Shown here in pieces: positions 27,605-38,711 of a stretch of 64,000 nt of DNA. Made by a program: the position numbers and the translations under genes. The stretch comes from Ensifer sp. BR816. Its GTDB lineage: Bacteria > Pseudomonadota > Alphaproteobacteria > Rhizobiales > Rhizobiaceae. The notes beneath the pieces were generated by a model. That model saw only the letters and a list, made by a program, of their open reading frames with translations, was not told the origin of the DNA and did not search any database. Where the stretch lies: positions 1,969,830 to 2,033,829 of the forward strand of contig NZ_KB905370.1 in NCBI RefSeq assembly GCF_000378985.1, in the 5' to 3' direction. Within the stretch, counting starts at the first letter, position 1. The number at the start of each line of letters is the position of its first letter.

Positions 27605-28537
27605 ATGGCCATTCTGCTTCTGGCTGACCACGACACCACCCACCTTTCCGACCAGACGGCCAAGGCGCTGACGGCGGCCTCCAAGATCGGGTCCGACGTC
27701 CACGTTCTCGTCGCCGGCGCGAACGCCAAGGGCGTTGCCGAGCAAGCCGCGAAGCTTGCCGGCGTCTCCAAGGTGCTCGTCGCCGACGACGCGTCGCTTG
27801 CCAACAATCTGGCAGAGCCGCTCGCAGCTACGATCGTCTCGCTCGCCGCTTCCTACGACACCATCGTCTCGGCCGCCACCTCGGTCGGCAAGAACGTCAT
27901 GCCGCGGGTCGCCGCGCTCCTCGACGTCGCCCAGGTCTCGGAGATCATCGAAGTCGTCTCTGCCGACACCTTCAAGCGGCCGATCTATGCCGGCAATGCC
28001 ATCCAGACGGTGCAGACGAGCGACGCCAAGAAGGTCATCACCGTTCGCACTGCATCTTTCCCCCCCGCTCCGGCGGGTAACTCGGCTGTCGTCGAGGAAA
28101 TCTCGGCGACAGCTTTTTCTTCCGATCTGTCCAGGCATGTTTCCGATGCGCTGTCGTCGTCGGACCGGCCGGAACTGACCTCGGCCAGGATCATCATCTC
28201 CGGCGGCCGGGCGCTCGGTTCGTCGGAGAAGTTCAAGGAAGTGATCCTGCCGGTCGCCGACAAGCTCGGTGCCGCCGTCGGCGCGTCGCGCGCCGCCGTC
28301 GATGCCGGCTATGCCCCGAACGACTGGCAGGTCGGCCAGACCGGCAAGGTGGTCGCCCCCGACCTCTACATCGCCTGCGGCATCTCCGGTGCCATCCAGC
28401 ACCTCGCCGGCATGAAGGATTCGAAGGTCATCGTCGCCATCAACAAGGACGAGGAGGCACCGATCTTCCAGGTCGCCGACTACGGCCTCGTCGCCGACCT
28501 CTTCGACGTTCTGCCGGAGCTCGAAAAGGCGCTCTGA
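27605..28537 (+). CDS. etfA: Electron transfer flavoprotein alpha subunit
   Basis: 310 residues. The C-terminal FAD-binding half is unmistakable: [12 protein letters not shown], then [32 protein letters not shown] and [16 protein letters not shown]. It forms a heterodimer with EtfB. ATG 27605 has an SD (AAAGGGAGAC) upstream. The 92 bp after the stop contain no obvious terminator, so the formaldehyde dehydrogenase gene may be in the same transcript. Confidence 0.93.
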   Translation: MAILLLADHDTTHLSDQTAKALTAASKIGSDVHVLVAGANAKGVAEQAAKLAGVSKVLVADDASLANNLAEPLAATIVSLAASYDTIVSAATSVGKNVMPRVAALLDVAQVSEIIEVVSADTFKRPIYAGNAIQTVQTSDAKKVITVRTASFPPAPAGNSAVVEEISATAFSSDLSRHVSDALSSSDRPELTSARIIISGGRALGSSEKFKEVILPVADKLGAAVGASRAAVDAGYAPNDWQVGQTGKVVAPDLYIACGISGAIQHLAGMKDSKVIVAINKDEEAPIFQVADYGLVADLFDVLPELEKAL

Positions 28538-28629
28538 GGCGGCCTGGATCAGGACGACAACCGGGCCAGCCCGCGCGGGTCCGGTCCAGTCGGGCAAGCA
28601 ATTCCATCACCACTCAAAAGGATCGAACA

Positions 28630-29757
<1,128 letters not shown>

Positions 29758-29759
29758 CC

Positions 29760-30602
29760 ATGAAAACGAACTCTAAAGAGAAGTCGCATGGCGGCATTCA
29801 GGGCGTCTACGCGCATCGTTCCGAGGTGTGCGATTGCGACATGACCTTCGCGGTGTTCGTGCCGCCGCAAGCGGCCGAACGGCCGTGTCCGGTCGTCTGG
29901 TATCTGTCGGGGCTGACCTGCACCCACGCCAACGTCATGGAGAAGGGCGAGTATCGGCGGCTGGCCGCAGAATTCGGCCTCATCGTCGTCTGCCCGGATA
30001 CCAGCCCTCGTGGTGACGGTATTCCCGATGAACCGGACAATTGGCAGTTCGGCAAGGGGGCCGGCTTCTACGTCGATGCGACGCAGCAGCCGTTCGCCGC
30101 CAACTACCGGATGTATTCCTATGTGACGCAGGAACTGCCGCAGCTGGTCGCGGCGTCGTTCCCCGCCGACATGGAACGGCAGGGCATCTTCGGGCATTCG
30201 ATGGGCGGCCACGGGGCCCTGACGATCGCGCTCAAGAAACCGGACCGCTACCGTAGTTGCTCGGCCTTCGCGCCAATCAGCCATCCGAGCGTCTCCGGCT
30301 GGTCGAAACCGGCCTTGGAAAAATATCTCGGCAGCGACGAAACGGCGTGGCGGCAGTATGATAGCTGCGCGCTGATCGAGGACGGCCATAGATTCCCGGA
30401 GTTTCTCGTCGATCAGGGGCGCGCGGACACTTTCCTCGAGGACGGCCTCAGGCCGGGCGAGCTTGAAAGCGCCTGCGCGGCCGCCGGCATTCCGCTGACG
30501 CTGAGACTGCGGGAAGGCTACGGGCATTCGTATTTCTTCATCTCCACCTTCATGGACGACCATCTGCGATGGCATGCCGAGCGGCTGAAGAAACAAGCAT
30601 GA
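29760..30602 (+). CDS. fghA: S-formylglutathione hydrolase
   Basis: 280 residues, esterase D family. Nucleophile elbow GHSMGGHGA, the family signature YLSGLTCTHANVMEKG near the N-terminus and the late His in GYGHSYFF. It hydrolyses S-formylglutathione to formate and glutathione, the step after AdhI. The ATG at 29760 follows the adhI stop TGA by 2 bp, so the two are coupled. Confidence 0.93.
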   Translation: MKTNSKEKSHGGIQGVYAHRSEVCDCDMTFAVFVPPQAAERPCPVVWYLSGLTCTHANVMEKGEYRRLAAEFGLIVVCPDTSPRGDGIPDEPDNWQFGKGAGFYVDATQQPFAANYRMYSYVTQELPQLVAASFPADMERQGIFGHSMGGHGALTIALKKPDRYRSCSAFAPISHPSVSGWSKPALEKYLGSDETAWRQYDSCALIEDGHRFPEFLVDQGRADTFLEDGLRPGELESACAAAGIPLTLRLREGYGHSYFFISTFMDDHLRWHAERLKKQA

Positions 30603-30656
30603 AATCAAAACGGCCGGGCATCGGGTCCGGCACAACCAAGGGAAGGAGAGACGTGT

Positions 30657-31229
30657 ATGGGTAGCATCGCCATTCACCCGTCGGTCGACGGCGGCAGAAA
30701 GCAGCAAGCAGGATCCTTTGCCGGCGGCACGCTGGTCTGCGAATGCGTCACCAATCCGGTAAAGGTGCGGGTCAAGAGCGACATCGCGCACAACCATGCC
30801 TGCGGCTGCACCAAGTGCTGGAAGCCGAAAGGCGCCAACTTCTCGGTCGTCGCCGTGGCGCCGACGGACAGCGTCGAGGTGCTGGAAAACGGTGACAAGC
30901 TTGCGGTCGTCGATGCGTCCGCGCTGATCCAGCGCCATGCCTGCAAGGCGTGCGGCGTGCACCTCTACGGCCCCGTCGAGCGGGATCATCCGTTCAAGGG
31001 GCTGTCGTTCATCCATCCGGAACGCTTCCAGGACGAAGGCTGGGCGGAGCCGGGCTTTGCCGCCTTCGTCTCCTCGATCATCGAGAGCGGCTTCGATCCG
31101 TCCGGCATGGACGATGTCCGGGCGCGGCTGAAGGAACTGGGGCTCGAGCCCTACGACTGCCTCAATCCCGCGCTGATGGACTATATCGCGACCTGGACCG
31201 CCAAGAAGAACGGCGTTCTTCCCGCATGA
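30657..31229 (+). CDS. gfa: S-(hydroxymethyl)glutathione synthase
   Basis: 190 residues, Gfa family. Zinc-binding cysteines in [14 protein letters not shown] and HACKACGVH follow the family spacing. It speeds the condensation of formaldehyde with glutathione, the first step of the pathway encoded by the two genes before it. A strong SD (AAGGGAAGGAGAG) precedes ATG 30657. It closes the betaine demethylation block; no clear terminator follows within the 125 bp to the next gene. Confidence 0.9.
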   Translation: MGSIAIHPSVDGGRKQQAGSFAGGTLVCECVTNPVKVRVKSDIAHNHACGCTKCWKPKGANFSVVAVAPTDSVEVLENGDKLAVVDASALIQRHACKACGVHLYGPVERDHPFKGLSFIHPERFQDEGWAEPGFAAFVSSIIESGFDPSGMDDVRARLKELGLEPYDCLNPALMDYIATWTAKKNGVLPA

Positions 31230-31294
31230 GACCGACGGCAGCCCGGATGCGCCGGGCTGCCATCTCTTCGATAGCCAGTCGGGGAGCTTTAGGA

Positions 31295-31352
31295 TTGAAA
31301 AATCTTCCCACGGGCAATAAGATTGCTTATCTGTTTCTCTATATAGATAAGC
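31295..31352 (+). promoter_or_regulatory. Sigma-70-like promoter and operator of the fumarase gene
   Basis: TTGAAA (31295-31300), a 17 bp spacer and TAAGAT (31318-31323) make a good housekeeping promoter. Directly after the -10, GCTTATCT (31325-31332) and AGATAAGC (31345-31352) form an 8 bp inverted repeat with a 12 bp spacer covering the predicted start of transcription. A related TATCT/AGATA pair occurs upstream of glmS. The adjacent LysR is the obvious candidate to bind. Confidence 0.55.
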
Positions 31353-31368
31353 GTTGCTGATGATTTCC

Positions 31369-32985
31369 ATGCCCGCCTTCGAAACGGGAATCTTTTCCCC
31401 GTTGTTCCAGCTTGCCGACGATCGGACAAACTTTCGACTTGTCAGCAATGGTGGGGTGACTCCAGTCCTCGCCGGCTCGCGGACATTCCTGTCGGTCAGT
31501 CCGCAACTCCTCACCGATCTGGTGAGGACCGCTTTCAGCGACGTGTCGCATCTCTTCAGGACTGCTCATCTCGAGCAACTCGGAGCGATACTCGACGATC
31601 CCGAATCCTCTGGGAACGATCGTTTCGTGGCGCTGGAGCTGCTCAAGAATGCGGTGATCGCGTCCGAGGGCGTGTTTCCGATTTGCCAGGACACCGGCAC
31701 TGCCACCATCATCGGCAAGAAGGGCGAAACGGTGCTTGTCGACGGTGACATGCATGACGCGATCTGCCGCGGGATCAGCGAGACGTGGGAGACGAGAAAC
31801 CTGCGGTTTTCACAGATGGCGCCGCTGACCATGTACGACGAGCGCAACACCGGAACGAACCTGCCGGCCCAGATCGATATCGAAGCGACCCAGACGGACT
31901 ATTTCGAGTTGCTTTGCATAGCCAAGGGCGGCGGTTCGGCAAACAAGACGTTCCTGTTCCAGGAAACGCGGCGCCTGTTGGAGCGCCAGCGCCTGGTCGA
32001 CTTCCTCGGCGAGAAGATACGGACGCTCGGGACGACGGCCTGTCCGCCCTATCACCTGGCGATCGTCATCGGCGGCCTGTCGGCGGACCAGACCCTCAAA
32101 ACGGTCAAGCTTGCCTCCACCAAGGCGCTGGACAATCTACCAAACTCAGGTGACGCCTCGGGGCGGGCGTTTCGCGATCTCGAATTGGAGAAGGACGTGC
32201 TGCGGCTGACCCAGTCGCTCGGCCTTGGAGCCCAGTTCGGCGGCAAGTATTTCTGCCATGACGTGCGTGTCATTCGCCTGCCGCGACACGGCGGAAGCCT
32301 GCCCGTTGGCCTCGGTGTCAGCTGTTCCGCCGACAGACAGATCAAGGCCCGCATCGACCGGCACGGCGCCTGGATCGAGGCTTTGGAGACCGACCCGGCT
32401 CGGTTCCTGCCACAGTCCAGCTTCGAGGCACAGCATGCCAAGCATGTCGACCTCGGCCAGCCCATGGCCGTCATCCGCGAAGAGCTGTCGAAGCTTCCCG
32501 TATCCACAGCCGTCCTGCTTTCCGGCGAGATGATCGTCGCTCGCGATCTGGTCCATGCCGAACTGGCGAAGCGACTTGCCACGGGCGAGGCGCTTCCCGC
32601 CTATTTCCGGGAGCACCCGATCTACTACGCCGGTCCTGCGAAGACGCCTGACGGATTTGCTTCCGGATCTTTCGGCCCGACGACGGCAGCCAGGATGGAC
32701 CCCTACATGGAGGATTTCCAGGCCGCGGGAGCATCGCTTGTCACCATCGCCAAGGGCAACCGCTCGCCGCAGGTGGTGCGCTCCTGCAAGACGCATGGTG
32801 GATTTTATCTCGGATCGGTCGGCGGGACGGCGGCAGTGCTCGGAAGGGACTGCATTCTCGACATCAAAGCCGTTGATTTCGCGGAATTCGGTATGGAGGC
32901 GGTGTTCAAAATCAGGGTAAAGGATTTTCCCGCCTTTGTTGTGATAGATGACAAGGGGAATGATTTCTTCACCATCCAACCCTGA
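31369..32985 (+). CDS. fumA: Class I fumarase, probable mesaconase
   Basis: About 538 residues. The three [4Fe-4S] cysteines of class I fumarases are in FPICQDTGT (about residue 106), TTACPPYH and GVSCSADR, and the alpha and beta parts are fused as in FumA/FumB. Class I fumarases hydrate mesaconate to (S)-citramalate as well as fumarate; beside a methylaspartate gene set that is the likely duty here. The start is uncertain (31354 TTG, 31360 ATG, 31369 ATG, none with a clear SD); 31369 gives MPAFETG, closest to the family's N-terminus. The LysR gene follows by 12 bp. Confidence 0.85.
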   Translation: MPAFETGIFSPLFQLADDRTNFRLVSNGGVTPVLAGSRTFLSVSPQLLTDLVRTAFSDVSHLFRTAHLEQLGAILDDPESSGNDRFVALELLKNAVIASEGVFPICQDTGTATIIGKKGETVLVDGDMHDAICRGISETWETRNLRFSQMAPLTMYDERNTGTNLPAQIDIEATQTDYFELLCIAKGGGSANKTFLFQETRRLLERQRLVDFLGEKIRTLGTTACPPYHLAIVIGGLSADQTLKTVKLASTKALDNLPNSGDASGRAFRDLELEKDVLRLTQSLGLGAQFGGKYFCHDVRVIRLPRHGGSLPVGLGVSCSADRQIKARIDRHGAWIEALETDPARFLPQSSFEAQHAKHVDLGQPMAVIREELSKLPVSTAVLLSGEMIVARDLVHAELAKRLATGEALPAYFREHPIYYAGPAKTPDGFASGSFGPTTAARMDPYMEDFQAAGASLVTIAKGNRSPQVVRSCKTHGGFYLGSVGGTAAVLGRDCILDIKAVDFAEFGMEAVFKIRVKDFPAFVVIDDKGNDFFTIQP

Positions 32986-32997
32986 GCCGCAAAAAGA

Positions 32998-33930
32998 ATG
33001 AAGCCGGATGCCCTCGACAAGATTACGCTTCGCCAGCTTCAGATCTTTCTAGCCGTCGTCGAGCACCGAAGCTTCGTCGGTGCCGCCTCGCAGCTCAGGC
33101 TGACACCCCCGGCGGTCTCGATGCAGATGAGCCGGCTGTCGGAATTCCTCGACGCGCCGCTTTTCGACAAGGACGGCAGGTCGATCCAATTGACCGCTGC
33201 GGCGACGGCGCTGATCCCCTATGCCGAGCGAATGACGGAGGCGCTGACGGAAGCGTGCAATGTGATCGACGCGCTGCAGGGGCGGTTCGACAAGCTGGTC
33301 CGCGTGTCGATGGTCACCACGTCCCGCAATTTCGGGCCCCATCTTCTCCAGGAGTTCGGCCAAGCGCATCCGGACATCTCCCTCGAAACAACCATTGCCA
33401 ACCGCGAGAAGGTGATAGAGCGGCTGGAAACCGGCCACGCGGATCTGGCTCTAATGGGGCGTCCGCCGCAACGCATTGACGTCGAAGCCACTCCCTTCGC
33501 GCAGCATCCCTATGTGCTGATAAGCCACCCCGCCCATCCGCTGGCGGGCAAAAGCCTCATTACACCGCGCGAACTGACGCAATTTCAGTTCCTCGCGCGG
33601 GAGGTGGGCTCCGGCACCCGCATGATCCATGATTATTTCTTTACGAGCCAGGACCTGCGCCTGCCGTCGACAATGGAGATGGACAGCAACGAGAACATCA
33701 AGCAGGCGGTCATGGCCAACATGGGAATAGCGTTTATTTCCGCCCACACCATCGCGCTGGAACGCCAGGCGAACAAGCTGCGCGTGCTCGCCGCCGAAGG
33801 CATGCCGGCGATGCGCGAATGGTTCGTGGTTCACCTGAAGGGTAAGCGCCTCAGTCCGGCGGCATCGAGCTTCAAGTCCTTCGTAAACAACGAAGGCCCG
33901 GATTTCATGCGTCGCTTTTTTTCAGAGTAG
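32998..33930 (+). CDS. LysR-family regulator, CbbR-like, of the methylaspartate genes
   Basis: 310 residues. HTH at about 20-45 (SFVGAASQLRLTPPAVSMQMSRL), then a CbbR/CysB-like effector domain (VSMVTTSRNFGPHLLQEF, EVGSGTRMIHDYFF). It follows the fumarase gene by 12 bp and its 3' end overlaps, tail to tail, the lyase gene of the opposite-strand operon by 26 bp. Its position between the two halves of the pathway makes it the likely regulator of both; candidate dyads lie at 31325-31352 and 40653-40681. Confidence 0.85.
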   Translation: MKPDALDKITLRQLQIFLAVVEHRSFVGAASQLRLTPPAVSMQMSRLSEFLDAPLFDKDGRSIQLTAAATALIPYAERMTEALTEACNVIDALQGRFDKLVRVSMVTTSRNFGPHLLQEFGQAHPDISLETTIANREKVIERLETGHADLALMGRPPQRIDVEATPFAQHPYVLISHPAHPLAGKSLITPRELTQFQFLAREVGSGTRMIHDYFFTSQDLRLPSTMEMDSNENIKQAVMANMGIAFISAHTIALERQANKLRVLAAEGMPAMREWFVVHLKGKRLSPAASSFKSFVNNEGPDFMRRFFSE

Positions 33931-34786
33931 CCAGCAACGCCTGGGCCCGCTTGGCTACGGGCTCGTCGACCATCACGCCGCCCACGCTGGTGGCACCCCG
34001 GCCGCTCCGCAGGGCTTCGTTGTAGGCCTCGACCACGCGGGCGGCGAATTCCACGTCGGCAGCGCTCGGACGGAACACGACGTTCACGATCTCGACCTGG
34101 CGCGGATGCACGCAGAGCGCCCCGTCGAATCCCATCGCCTTCGCCTGCGAGGCCAAAAGCTGGAAGTCGTCGGCGTCTTCGAACGAGGCGATGCTGCCGG
34201 GCAGGCCGAGCGCCAGAACGCGCGCCGCGCGACATGCAAAGATGAACTGCTGGCAGGGAACGAAGAGATTGTCGAATGTCGGCGCGAAGCCGCATTCGGC
34301 GCTGAAGTCCTCCGTTCCAATGGCGAGTGCGACCACCCGGTCGGAAGCCGCGGCGATCGGCGCCATGACATTGAGAGCGGCCGGTGTCTCGATCAGATTG
34401 ATGAGCTTGATAGAGCCCGGCGATAGGTCGCGCTCCTGTTCCTTCTCGATCAGGAACTCATCGACGAGCGCGACATGGTCAGGTCCCCTGACCTTCGGCA
34501 ACATAATGGCGCTGACGCCCTCCATCGTGGCAGCCGTCAGGTCTGCGACGCAGTTCGACAGGTCACGGTTGACGCGCACAATCACTTCGAGCCCGCGTTC
34601 GGCCAGCAGCGCCACATGCTTCGGCAGACGCTCGCGCGCTGCTGCCTTGGAGGCAGGCGCAACGCTGTCCTCGAGGTCGAGAATGATGGCGTCGGCCCTG
34701 CGCAGATGTGCGCGCTCGACGAACCGCGCCTCGTGGGCGGGCATGAACAGCATCGATCGCCAGCGCGGCAAGCGTTTGTCAGGCAT
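33905..34786 (-). CDS. HpcH/HpaI (CitE-like) lyase, probable (S)-citramalyl-CoA lyase
   Basis: 293 residues from ATG 34786. CitE-family motifs: MLFMPAHEARFVERA at the start, the divalent-metal acids in IILDLEDSV, and INLIETPAALNV with AIGTEDFSAE. Members cleave citramalyl-CoA, malyl-CoA or methylmalyl-CoA. Because the cluster has a class I fumarase and a CoA-transferase but no mesaconyl-CoA hydratase, cleavage of (S)-citramalyl-CoA to acetyl-CoA and pyruvate is the best reading. The start overlaps the CoA-transferase stop by 8 bp. It is last in the glm operon. Confidence 0.78.
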   Translation of the reverse strand: MPDKRLPRWRSMLFMPAHEARFVERAHLRRADAIILDLEDSVAPASKAAARERLPKHVALLAERGLEVIVRVNRDLSNCVADLTAATMEGVSAIMLPKVRGPDHVALVDEFLIEKEQERDLSPGSIKLINLIETPAALNVMAPIAAASDRVVALAIGTEDFSAECGFAPTFDNLFVPCQQFIFACRAARVLALGLPGSIASFEDADDFQLLASQAKAMGFDGALCVHPRQVEIVNVVFRPSAADVEFAARVVEAYNEALRSGRGATSVGGVMVDEPVAKRAQALLATLKKSDA

Positions 34787-35954
34787 TGGCTGCTCCCCCG
34801 GCAAATTCGCGGCGAATAGCATCGGAGTGCTCGCCGATGGCGGGGATACGCCCGAATGGCTCATCCGGATTTTCGTAGGAGTACTGGACTGGAGCGCCGG
34901 CAAGTTTGGCTGACTTGCCGCTCTCGAGCGTGACGGTACGTCGCCGGAGCTGCGGATGGCCGGCAAAGGTTTCGACCGAGTTCACGCCGCCATAGGCGAT
35001 CGCGGCCGCTCGAAGCAATTCCTCCAATGCGACCCTGGAGTGCCTTGCGAAGAAGGCGCTGACGATCGCGTCCAGATCCCTGCGGTTCTTCACGCGGAGC
35101 GAAGCATTGCAGAAGCGCGCATCGGTTGCCAAATCGGCATCGCCCAGCACGTCCGAGCAGAGGCGACGCCACTCTCTTTCGTTCTGGATGGAAATGGCGA
35201 GCATGTGCCCGTCGGACGTTGCAAAGCCGCCATAGGGTGCGATGGACGGGTGATGCAGCCCGACCGGCTCCGGCGCCTTGCCGGCATAGACCGTATGCAT
35301 CAGCGGGACGGTCATCCAGTCGGCGGCGGTATCGAACAACGAGACCTTGACGCCCGAGCCCGTCCCGGTGACCGACCGTCGATAGAGCGCCTGCTGTATG
35401 CCGATCACCGCATTCATGCTCGCGCCGATGTCGCAGACCGAGACGCCGATCCGGCCCGGCGCGCCCGGTGCGCCGTTGACCGCCACCAGGCCGCTCTCGC
35501 ACTGCACGAGGAAGTCGTAGGCCTTCATGTCCCGGTAGCTGCCGGTCTCTCCGTAGCCGCTGATGTCGCAGGTGATGAGCCGCGGGTAGCGCGCACGCAG
35601 TTCCGTGCTGTCAAACCCTGCTCGCGCGCTCGCGCCGGGGGCGAGGTTCTGGATGAAAACGTCGGCCTTGCCGAGCAGGACATGCAGGAATGCGGCGTCC
35701 TCCGGATCCTTGATGTCGAGGCAGAGCGACTCCTTGCCGTGATTGGCCCAGACGAAATAGGAGGATTCCCCCATCACGGCCTGGTCGTATTTTCGGGCGA
35801 AGTCTCCTTCCGGACGCTCGATCTTTATCACGCGCGCTCCGCCCTGGGCGAAGTGGCACGAGCAGAGCGGTGCGGCGACCGCCTGCTCGATCGAGACGAC
35901 GAGGAGGTCCTTGTAGGGTTTGTCGGTTCCAGAAATCTGGGCGGCAGTAGCCAT
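34779..35954 (-). CDS. Class III (CaiB/BaiF) CoA-transferase, probable citramalate CoA-transferase
   Basis: 391 residues. N-terminal DLLVVSIEQAVAAPLCSCHFA and IKIERPEGDFAR, and the catalytic aspartate in VCDIGASMNAVIGIQQALY, are standard for the family. Such enzymes move CoA between acids; related ones activate (S)-citramalate with succinyl-CoA. Its place between methylaspartate ammonia-lyase and a CitE-type lyase supports citramalate as acceptor; mesaconate is the alternative. ATG 35954 follows the ammonia-lyase stop by 4 bp. Confidence 0.8.
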   Translation of the reverse strand: MATAAQISGTDKPYKDLLVVSIEQAVAAPLCSCHFAQGGARVIKIERPEGDFARKYDQAVMGESSYFVWANHGKESLCLDIKDPEDAAFLHVLLGKADVFIQNLAPGASARAGFDSTELRARYPRLITCDISGYGETGSYRDMKAYDFLVQCESGLVAVNGAPGAPGRIGVSVCDIGASMNAVIGIQQALYRRSVTGTGSGVKVSLFDTAADWMTVPLMHTVYAGKAPEPVGLHHPSIAPYGGFATSDGHMLAISIQNEREWRRLCSDVLGDADLATDARFCNASLRVKNRRDLDAIVSAFFARHSRVALEELLRAAAIAYGGVNSVETFAGHPQLRRRTVTLESGKSAKLAGAPVQYSYENPDEPFGRIPAIGEHSDAIRREFAGGAANA

Positions 35955-35958
35955 GGTG

Positions 35959-37212
35959 TCACCCCGCAATGGCGTGTTTCGTCTTGAGGATGGCCTGGTT
36001 ACGTCGCATCTCGTTCGCGACGATCGTCAGGCCCTCGTCGAAGCCCATGCCCGGCTTGATCAGCACCCGCTCGGGACGGGTCGCCTGAGCGACATGCAGA
36101 CAGGTCCGGGCCGAGACGTCCGTCTCGTTGCAGGTGCCTCCGAGGTAGGCCTCGACGCCGCGCGAGCGGCAATAGAGCACCGCCTCGATGGTGTTGTGGA
36201 TGCTGCCGAGATCCGGCGTCTTGATCTGCACCATGTCGCAGCAATCCGAATCGACGAATTCGATGATGTCTTCATAGGTGTTGCACCATTCGTCCGCGAC
36301 GATGCGCACGCTGCTTCCGACCTTGCGGAGCACCTTTCTGATTGCCGCCAGAAGTTGGATCTGGTCGGGCTTGTTGCCGGCGTCGACCGGCCCTTCGATA
36401 TAGAGGGGGAAGGGCAGTGCCCGGTTTTCGAGCTCCGCCAGGTAGAGGGCGATCCTCTCGGCATCGTTGTCGAATATCGTGCCGATCGTGCCATAGACAT
36501 CGATATGAAGGGTCGGCGCGTAGTCCTGGCCGCTACGGATCTTCTGGATCCTCTGCGTCAGCCAGGTGACGTATTCCTTGAGCTTGCCGCCGTTCTCGCC
36601 GAGCTTGGTCGCGACATTGTTGATCAGCCCGTGCGGCAGCGCGTCGACCCGTTTCATGATCATCTTGTCGACGGCATTGTAGCGGTCGTCTCCGCTCTGA
36701 CCGAACAGCCGGAGCGGCGAGAGATCGATCGGCAGCCCATACTCGGCACAGACGACCTCGACCTTCAGCCGATTGGAGGCCTTGGCGGCGGCATCGAGAA
36801 GCGCCTGCGACAGTCCATAACGGATGGCGGTATGGATCTGCCTGCCGTCTTCCTCGATCGCGTCGACAAACCGGGCATTGGCCACGAAGTCGTCCACGTC
36901 GCGACCGATCAGCAGCGGCCGCAGCACCTCGTTCATCCACGGGATGTAGCGCTCGGCTGTGAACAACGGATCGCGGCCGCCGGCGCCGGAATACTGCACG
37001 GCAGCGCAATCGCCCTCGGCCCATTGCCCGTTTTCCAGTTGCAGCAGAACCGAAACCGCTTCGCCCGACTGCCGTATCTCATCGAATCCCGGCGTTGCTG
37101 TTGGGCCTACATAGGTGAAGCCATCCATGCCGGCCCCGCCTTTGATCGCCGCCTGATCGTCAAAATAGAAGGACGAGAAGCCGGAGCTGAACTGCGCATT
37201 GGTAATCTTCAT
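35959..37212 (-). CDS. mal: Methylaspartate ammonia-lyase
   Basis: 417 residues, matching the roughly 413 of Clostridium MAL. Enolase-superfamily barrel with the catalytic lysine in MVQIKTPDLGSI, metal acids in the central barrel (LYIEGPVDAG, then VADEWCNTYED), and GGTCNETDVSA near the end. It removes ammonia from (2S,3S)-3-methylaspartate to give mesaconate. It lies 35 bp after glmE in the operon. The family assignment is very specific, since MAL has few close relatives. Confidence 0.92.
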   Translation of the reverse strand: MKITNAQFSSGFSSFYFDDQAAIKGGAGMDGFTYVGPTATPGFDEIRQSGEAVSVLLQLENGQWAEGDCAAVQYSGAGGRDPLFTAERYIPWMNEVLRPLLIGRDVDDFVANARFVDAIEEDGRQIHTAIRYGLSQALLDAAAKASNRLKVEVVCAEYGLPIDLSPLRLFGQSGDDRYNAVDKMIMKRVDALPHGLINNVATKLGENGGKLKEYVTWLTQRIQKIRSGQDYAPTLHIDVYGTIGTIFDNDAERIALYLAELENRALPFPLYIEGPVDAGNKPDQIQLLAAIRKVLRKVGSSVRIVADEWCNTYEDIIEFVDSDCCDMVQIKTPDLGSIHNTIEAVLYCRSRGVEAYLGGTCNETDVSARTCLHVAQATRPERVLIKPGMGFDEGLTIVANEMRRNQAILKTKHAIAG

Positions 37213-37247
37213 CGAATGGTCTCTCTGGATCGGGAGTCGGTTGAGAT

Positions 37248-38711
37248 CTAATTGGGACGGCCGATCAGCTTGCTGGCGGAAATCGCCCGGACATCGTCCA
37301 CCACCATCTTGAAGGATGCGTCGCGCCCTTCGGCGGCAGCGCGTTCGGCGATCTTTTCCTTGTGAAAGGCGATCACATCGGCAGGGAGCGGTATGCTGCC
37401 CTGATCGAAGACGCGGATCGCGCCGTTGTTATCGCGCACCGGTGTCAGTCGGCCGGCATTGACGCTTGCGGGCGCGAAGGGGATGTCCATCACGCCGGCC
37501 TCGAAGGCGCGAACGGCGCCGCGGGCGATGTCCCCCTGGCCGAGATCGATCACCTTGTCCATCACCGCGTGGACTTCGCGCTCGATGAGTGCCATCTCCT
37601 GGGCAATCTCGTCCGTTTCGAGGTAACCCTGATCGCCGATCATGTTGATCATCTGTTCGGTGGCCTGCAGTCCCGCGCGGTTTGCCTCCATGGTCGGGAC
37701 GCCGCTTGCTTCGTGCGGGGTCTTGACGATGATCTTTGTCGCGCCGCCGAACTTGGCCGCCGCGGCGCCAAGAGCAATGACCGAGTAGGCGCGCGCCTCG
37801 ATTTCCGGAAAGCCGCCCATCCATTGGTGAAAGACCGTGGAGAGTGCGTAGTCGTCGTGGCCAAATTCGCGGAAGTAGTGATGGCCGAGCTGACGCAGGG
37901 AACGGATCGCCGCGACATCCTGCGATAGGTTGCCGGCCTGCCCGTAGCCGAGCGTGATGCATTTGACGCCTTGCTCTAGGGCCAGCAGTCCCTCGATCAG
38001 CGCCACGGCGTGCGAGACGAAGGGCGGCACCAAGGTACCGGTGAGGGGGCCAAAGGGCTCCCGGTTGATGCTGACGCCTTCTTCTTCGTAGCGGCCGACG
38101 AGGCGGTCGCAATATTGCCAGTGGCGGATCGAGCGCGCCAGCGGCACGTTCTTCGAGTAGGGGATGTTGTAGGAGATCCCGCCACCCTCGAAGCTGCTGA
38201 ACCCCGATGCAAGCGTGATCTCCGCCATCAAACGCGCGTCAGGCGTCCCGTGGCGGACCTGGATGGGCTTGCTGACGTTGTCGACCAGCCGCTCGCAACC
38301 TTCAACCCCGTGGTTGACCGGAGGGAATCCATTCAGCAAGGACGTGCCTGCCGCACGCGATCTGTCGATCCCCGCCTGCGCTTCCTCGTACCGGTTGTGC
38401 CGGGTATAGGCATCCACGGTGGTCGGCAGCACGTCGCAGTGCGGCGACAGGTCATTGAGCAACTGTATCTGCTCGCGAATGAGCGCCACCCCCGCACGAG
38501 GCTGCAGCAGGGTCTTGTGCGCCGCTTCGGCATTGGCCAGCGCGACGGAGAATTTCTTGGAATCGGGCATCTCGTGATGGCGGCGCACGCCCTTGGCGAA
38601 GTCGACATCTTTTCCGGTATGCCAGGTCTGCAACACCGTATCGCGCTCGTGCTCATAAGTGCCGCGATCCAGTTTCCGGTTTTCGATTTCGTGGGAAGAG
38701 GGCTCGGTCAT
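37248..38711 (-). CDS. glmE: Methylaspartate mutase epsilon subunit (glutamate mutase E)
   Basis: 487 residues, almost the length of Clostridium GlmE/MutE (about 483). The TIM-barrel core carries the family's conserved runs (RHGTPDARLMAEITLASG, EGGGISYNIPYSKNVPL, GYGQAGNLSQDVAAIRSL, PHEASGVPTMEAN). With GlmS and adenosylcobalamin it rearranges L-glutamate to 3-methylaspartate. ATG 38711 overlaps the stop of glmL by 4 bp (ATGA), so the genes are coupled. A longer frame upstream (to 38867) overlaps glmL and was rejected. Confidence 0.93.
   Translation of the reverse strand: MTEPSSHEIENRKLDRGTYEHERDTVLQTWHTGKDVDFAKGVRRHHEMPDSKKFSVALANAEAAHKTLLQPRAGVALIREQIQLLNDLSPHCDVLPTTVDAYTRHNRYEEAQAGIDRSRAAGTSLLNGFPPVNHGVEGCERLVDNVSKPIQVRHGTPDARLMAEITLASGFSSFEGGGISYNIPYSKNVPLARSIRHWQYCDRLVGRYEEEGVSINREPFGPLTGTLVPPFVSHAVALIEGLLALEQGVKCITLGYGQAGNLSQDVAAIRSLRQLGHHYFREFGHDDYALSTVFHQWMGGFPEIEARAYSVIALGAAAAKFGGATKIIVKTPHEASGVPTMEANRAGLQATEQMINMIGDQGYLETDEIAQEMALIEREVHAVMDKVIDLGQGDIARGAVRAFEAGVMDIPFAPASVNAGRLTPVRDNNGAIRVFDQGSIPLPADVIAFHKEKIAERAAAEGRDASFKMVVDDVRAISASKLIGRPN

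Noticed and set aside
33905-35954. Mesaconyl-CoA / beta-methylmalyl-CoA route as in the haloarchaeal methylaspartate cycle
   Set aside because: No mesaconyl-CoA hydratase or propionyl-CoA genes are present, whereas a class I fumarase is, so the citramalate route explains all genes better.
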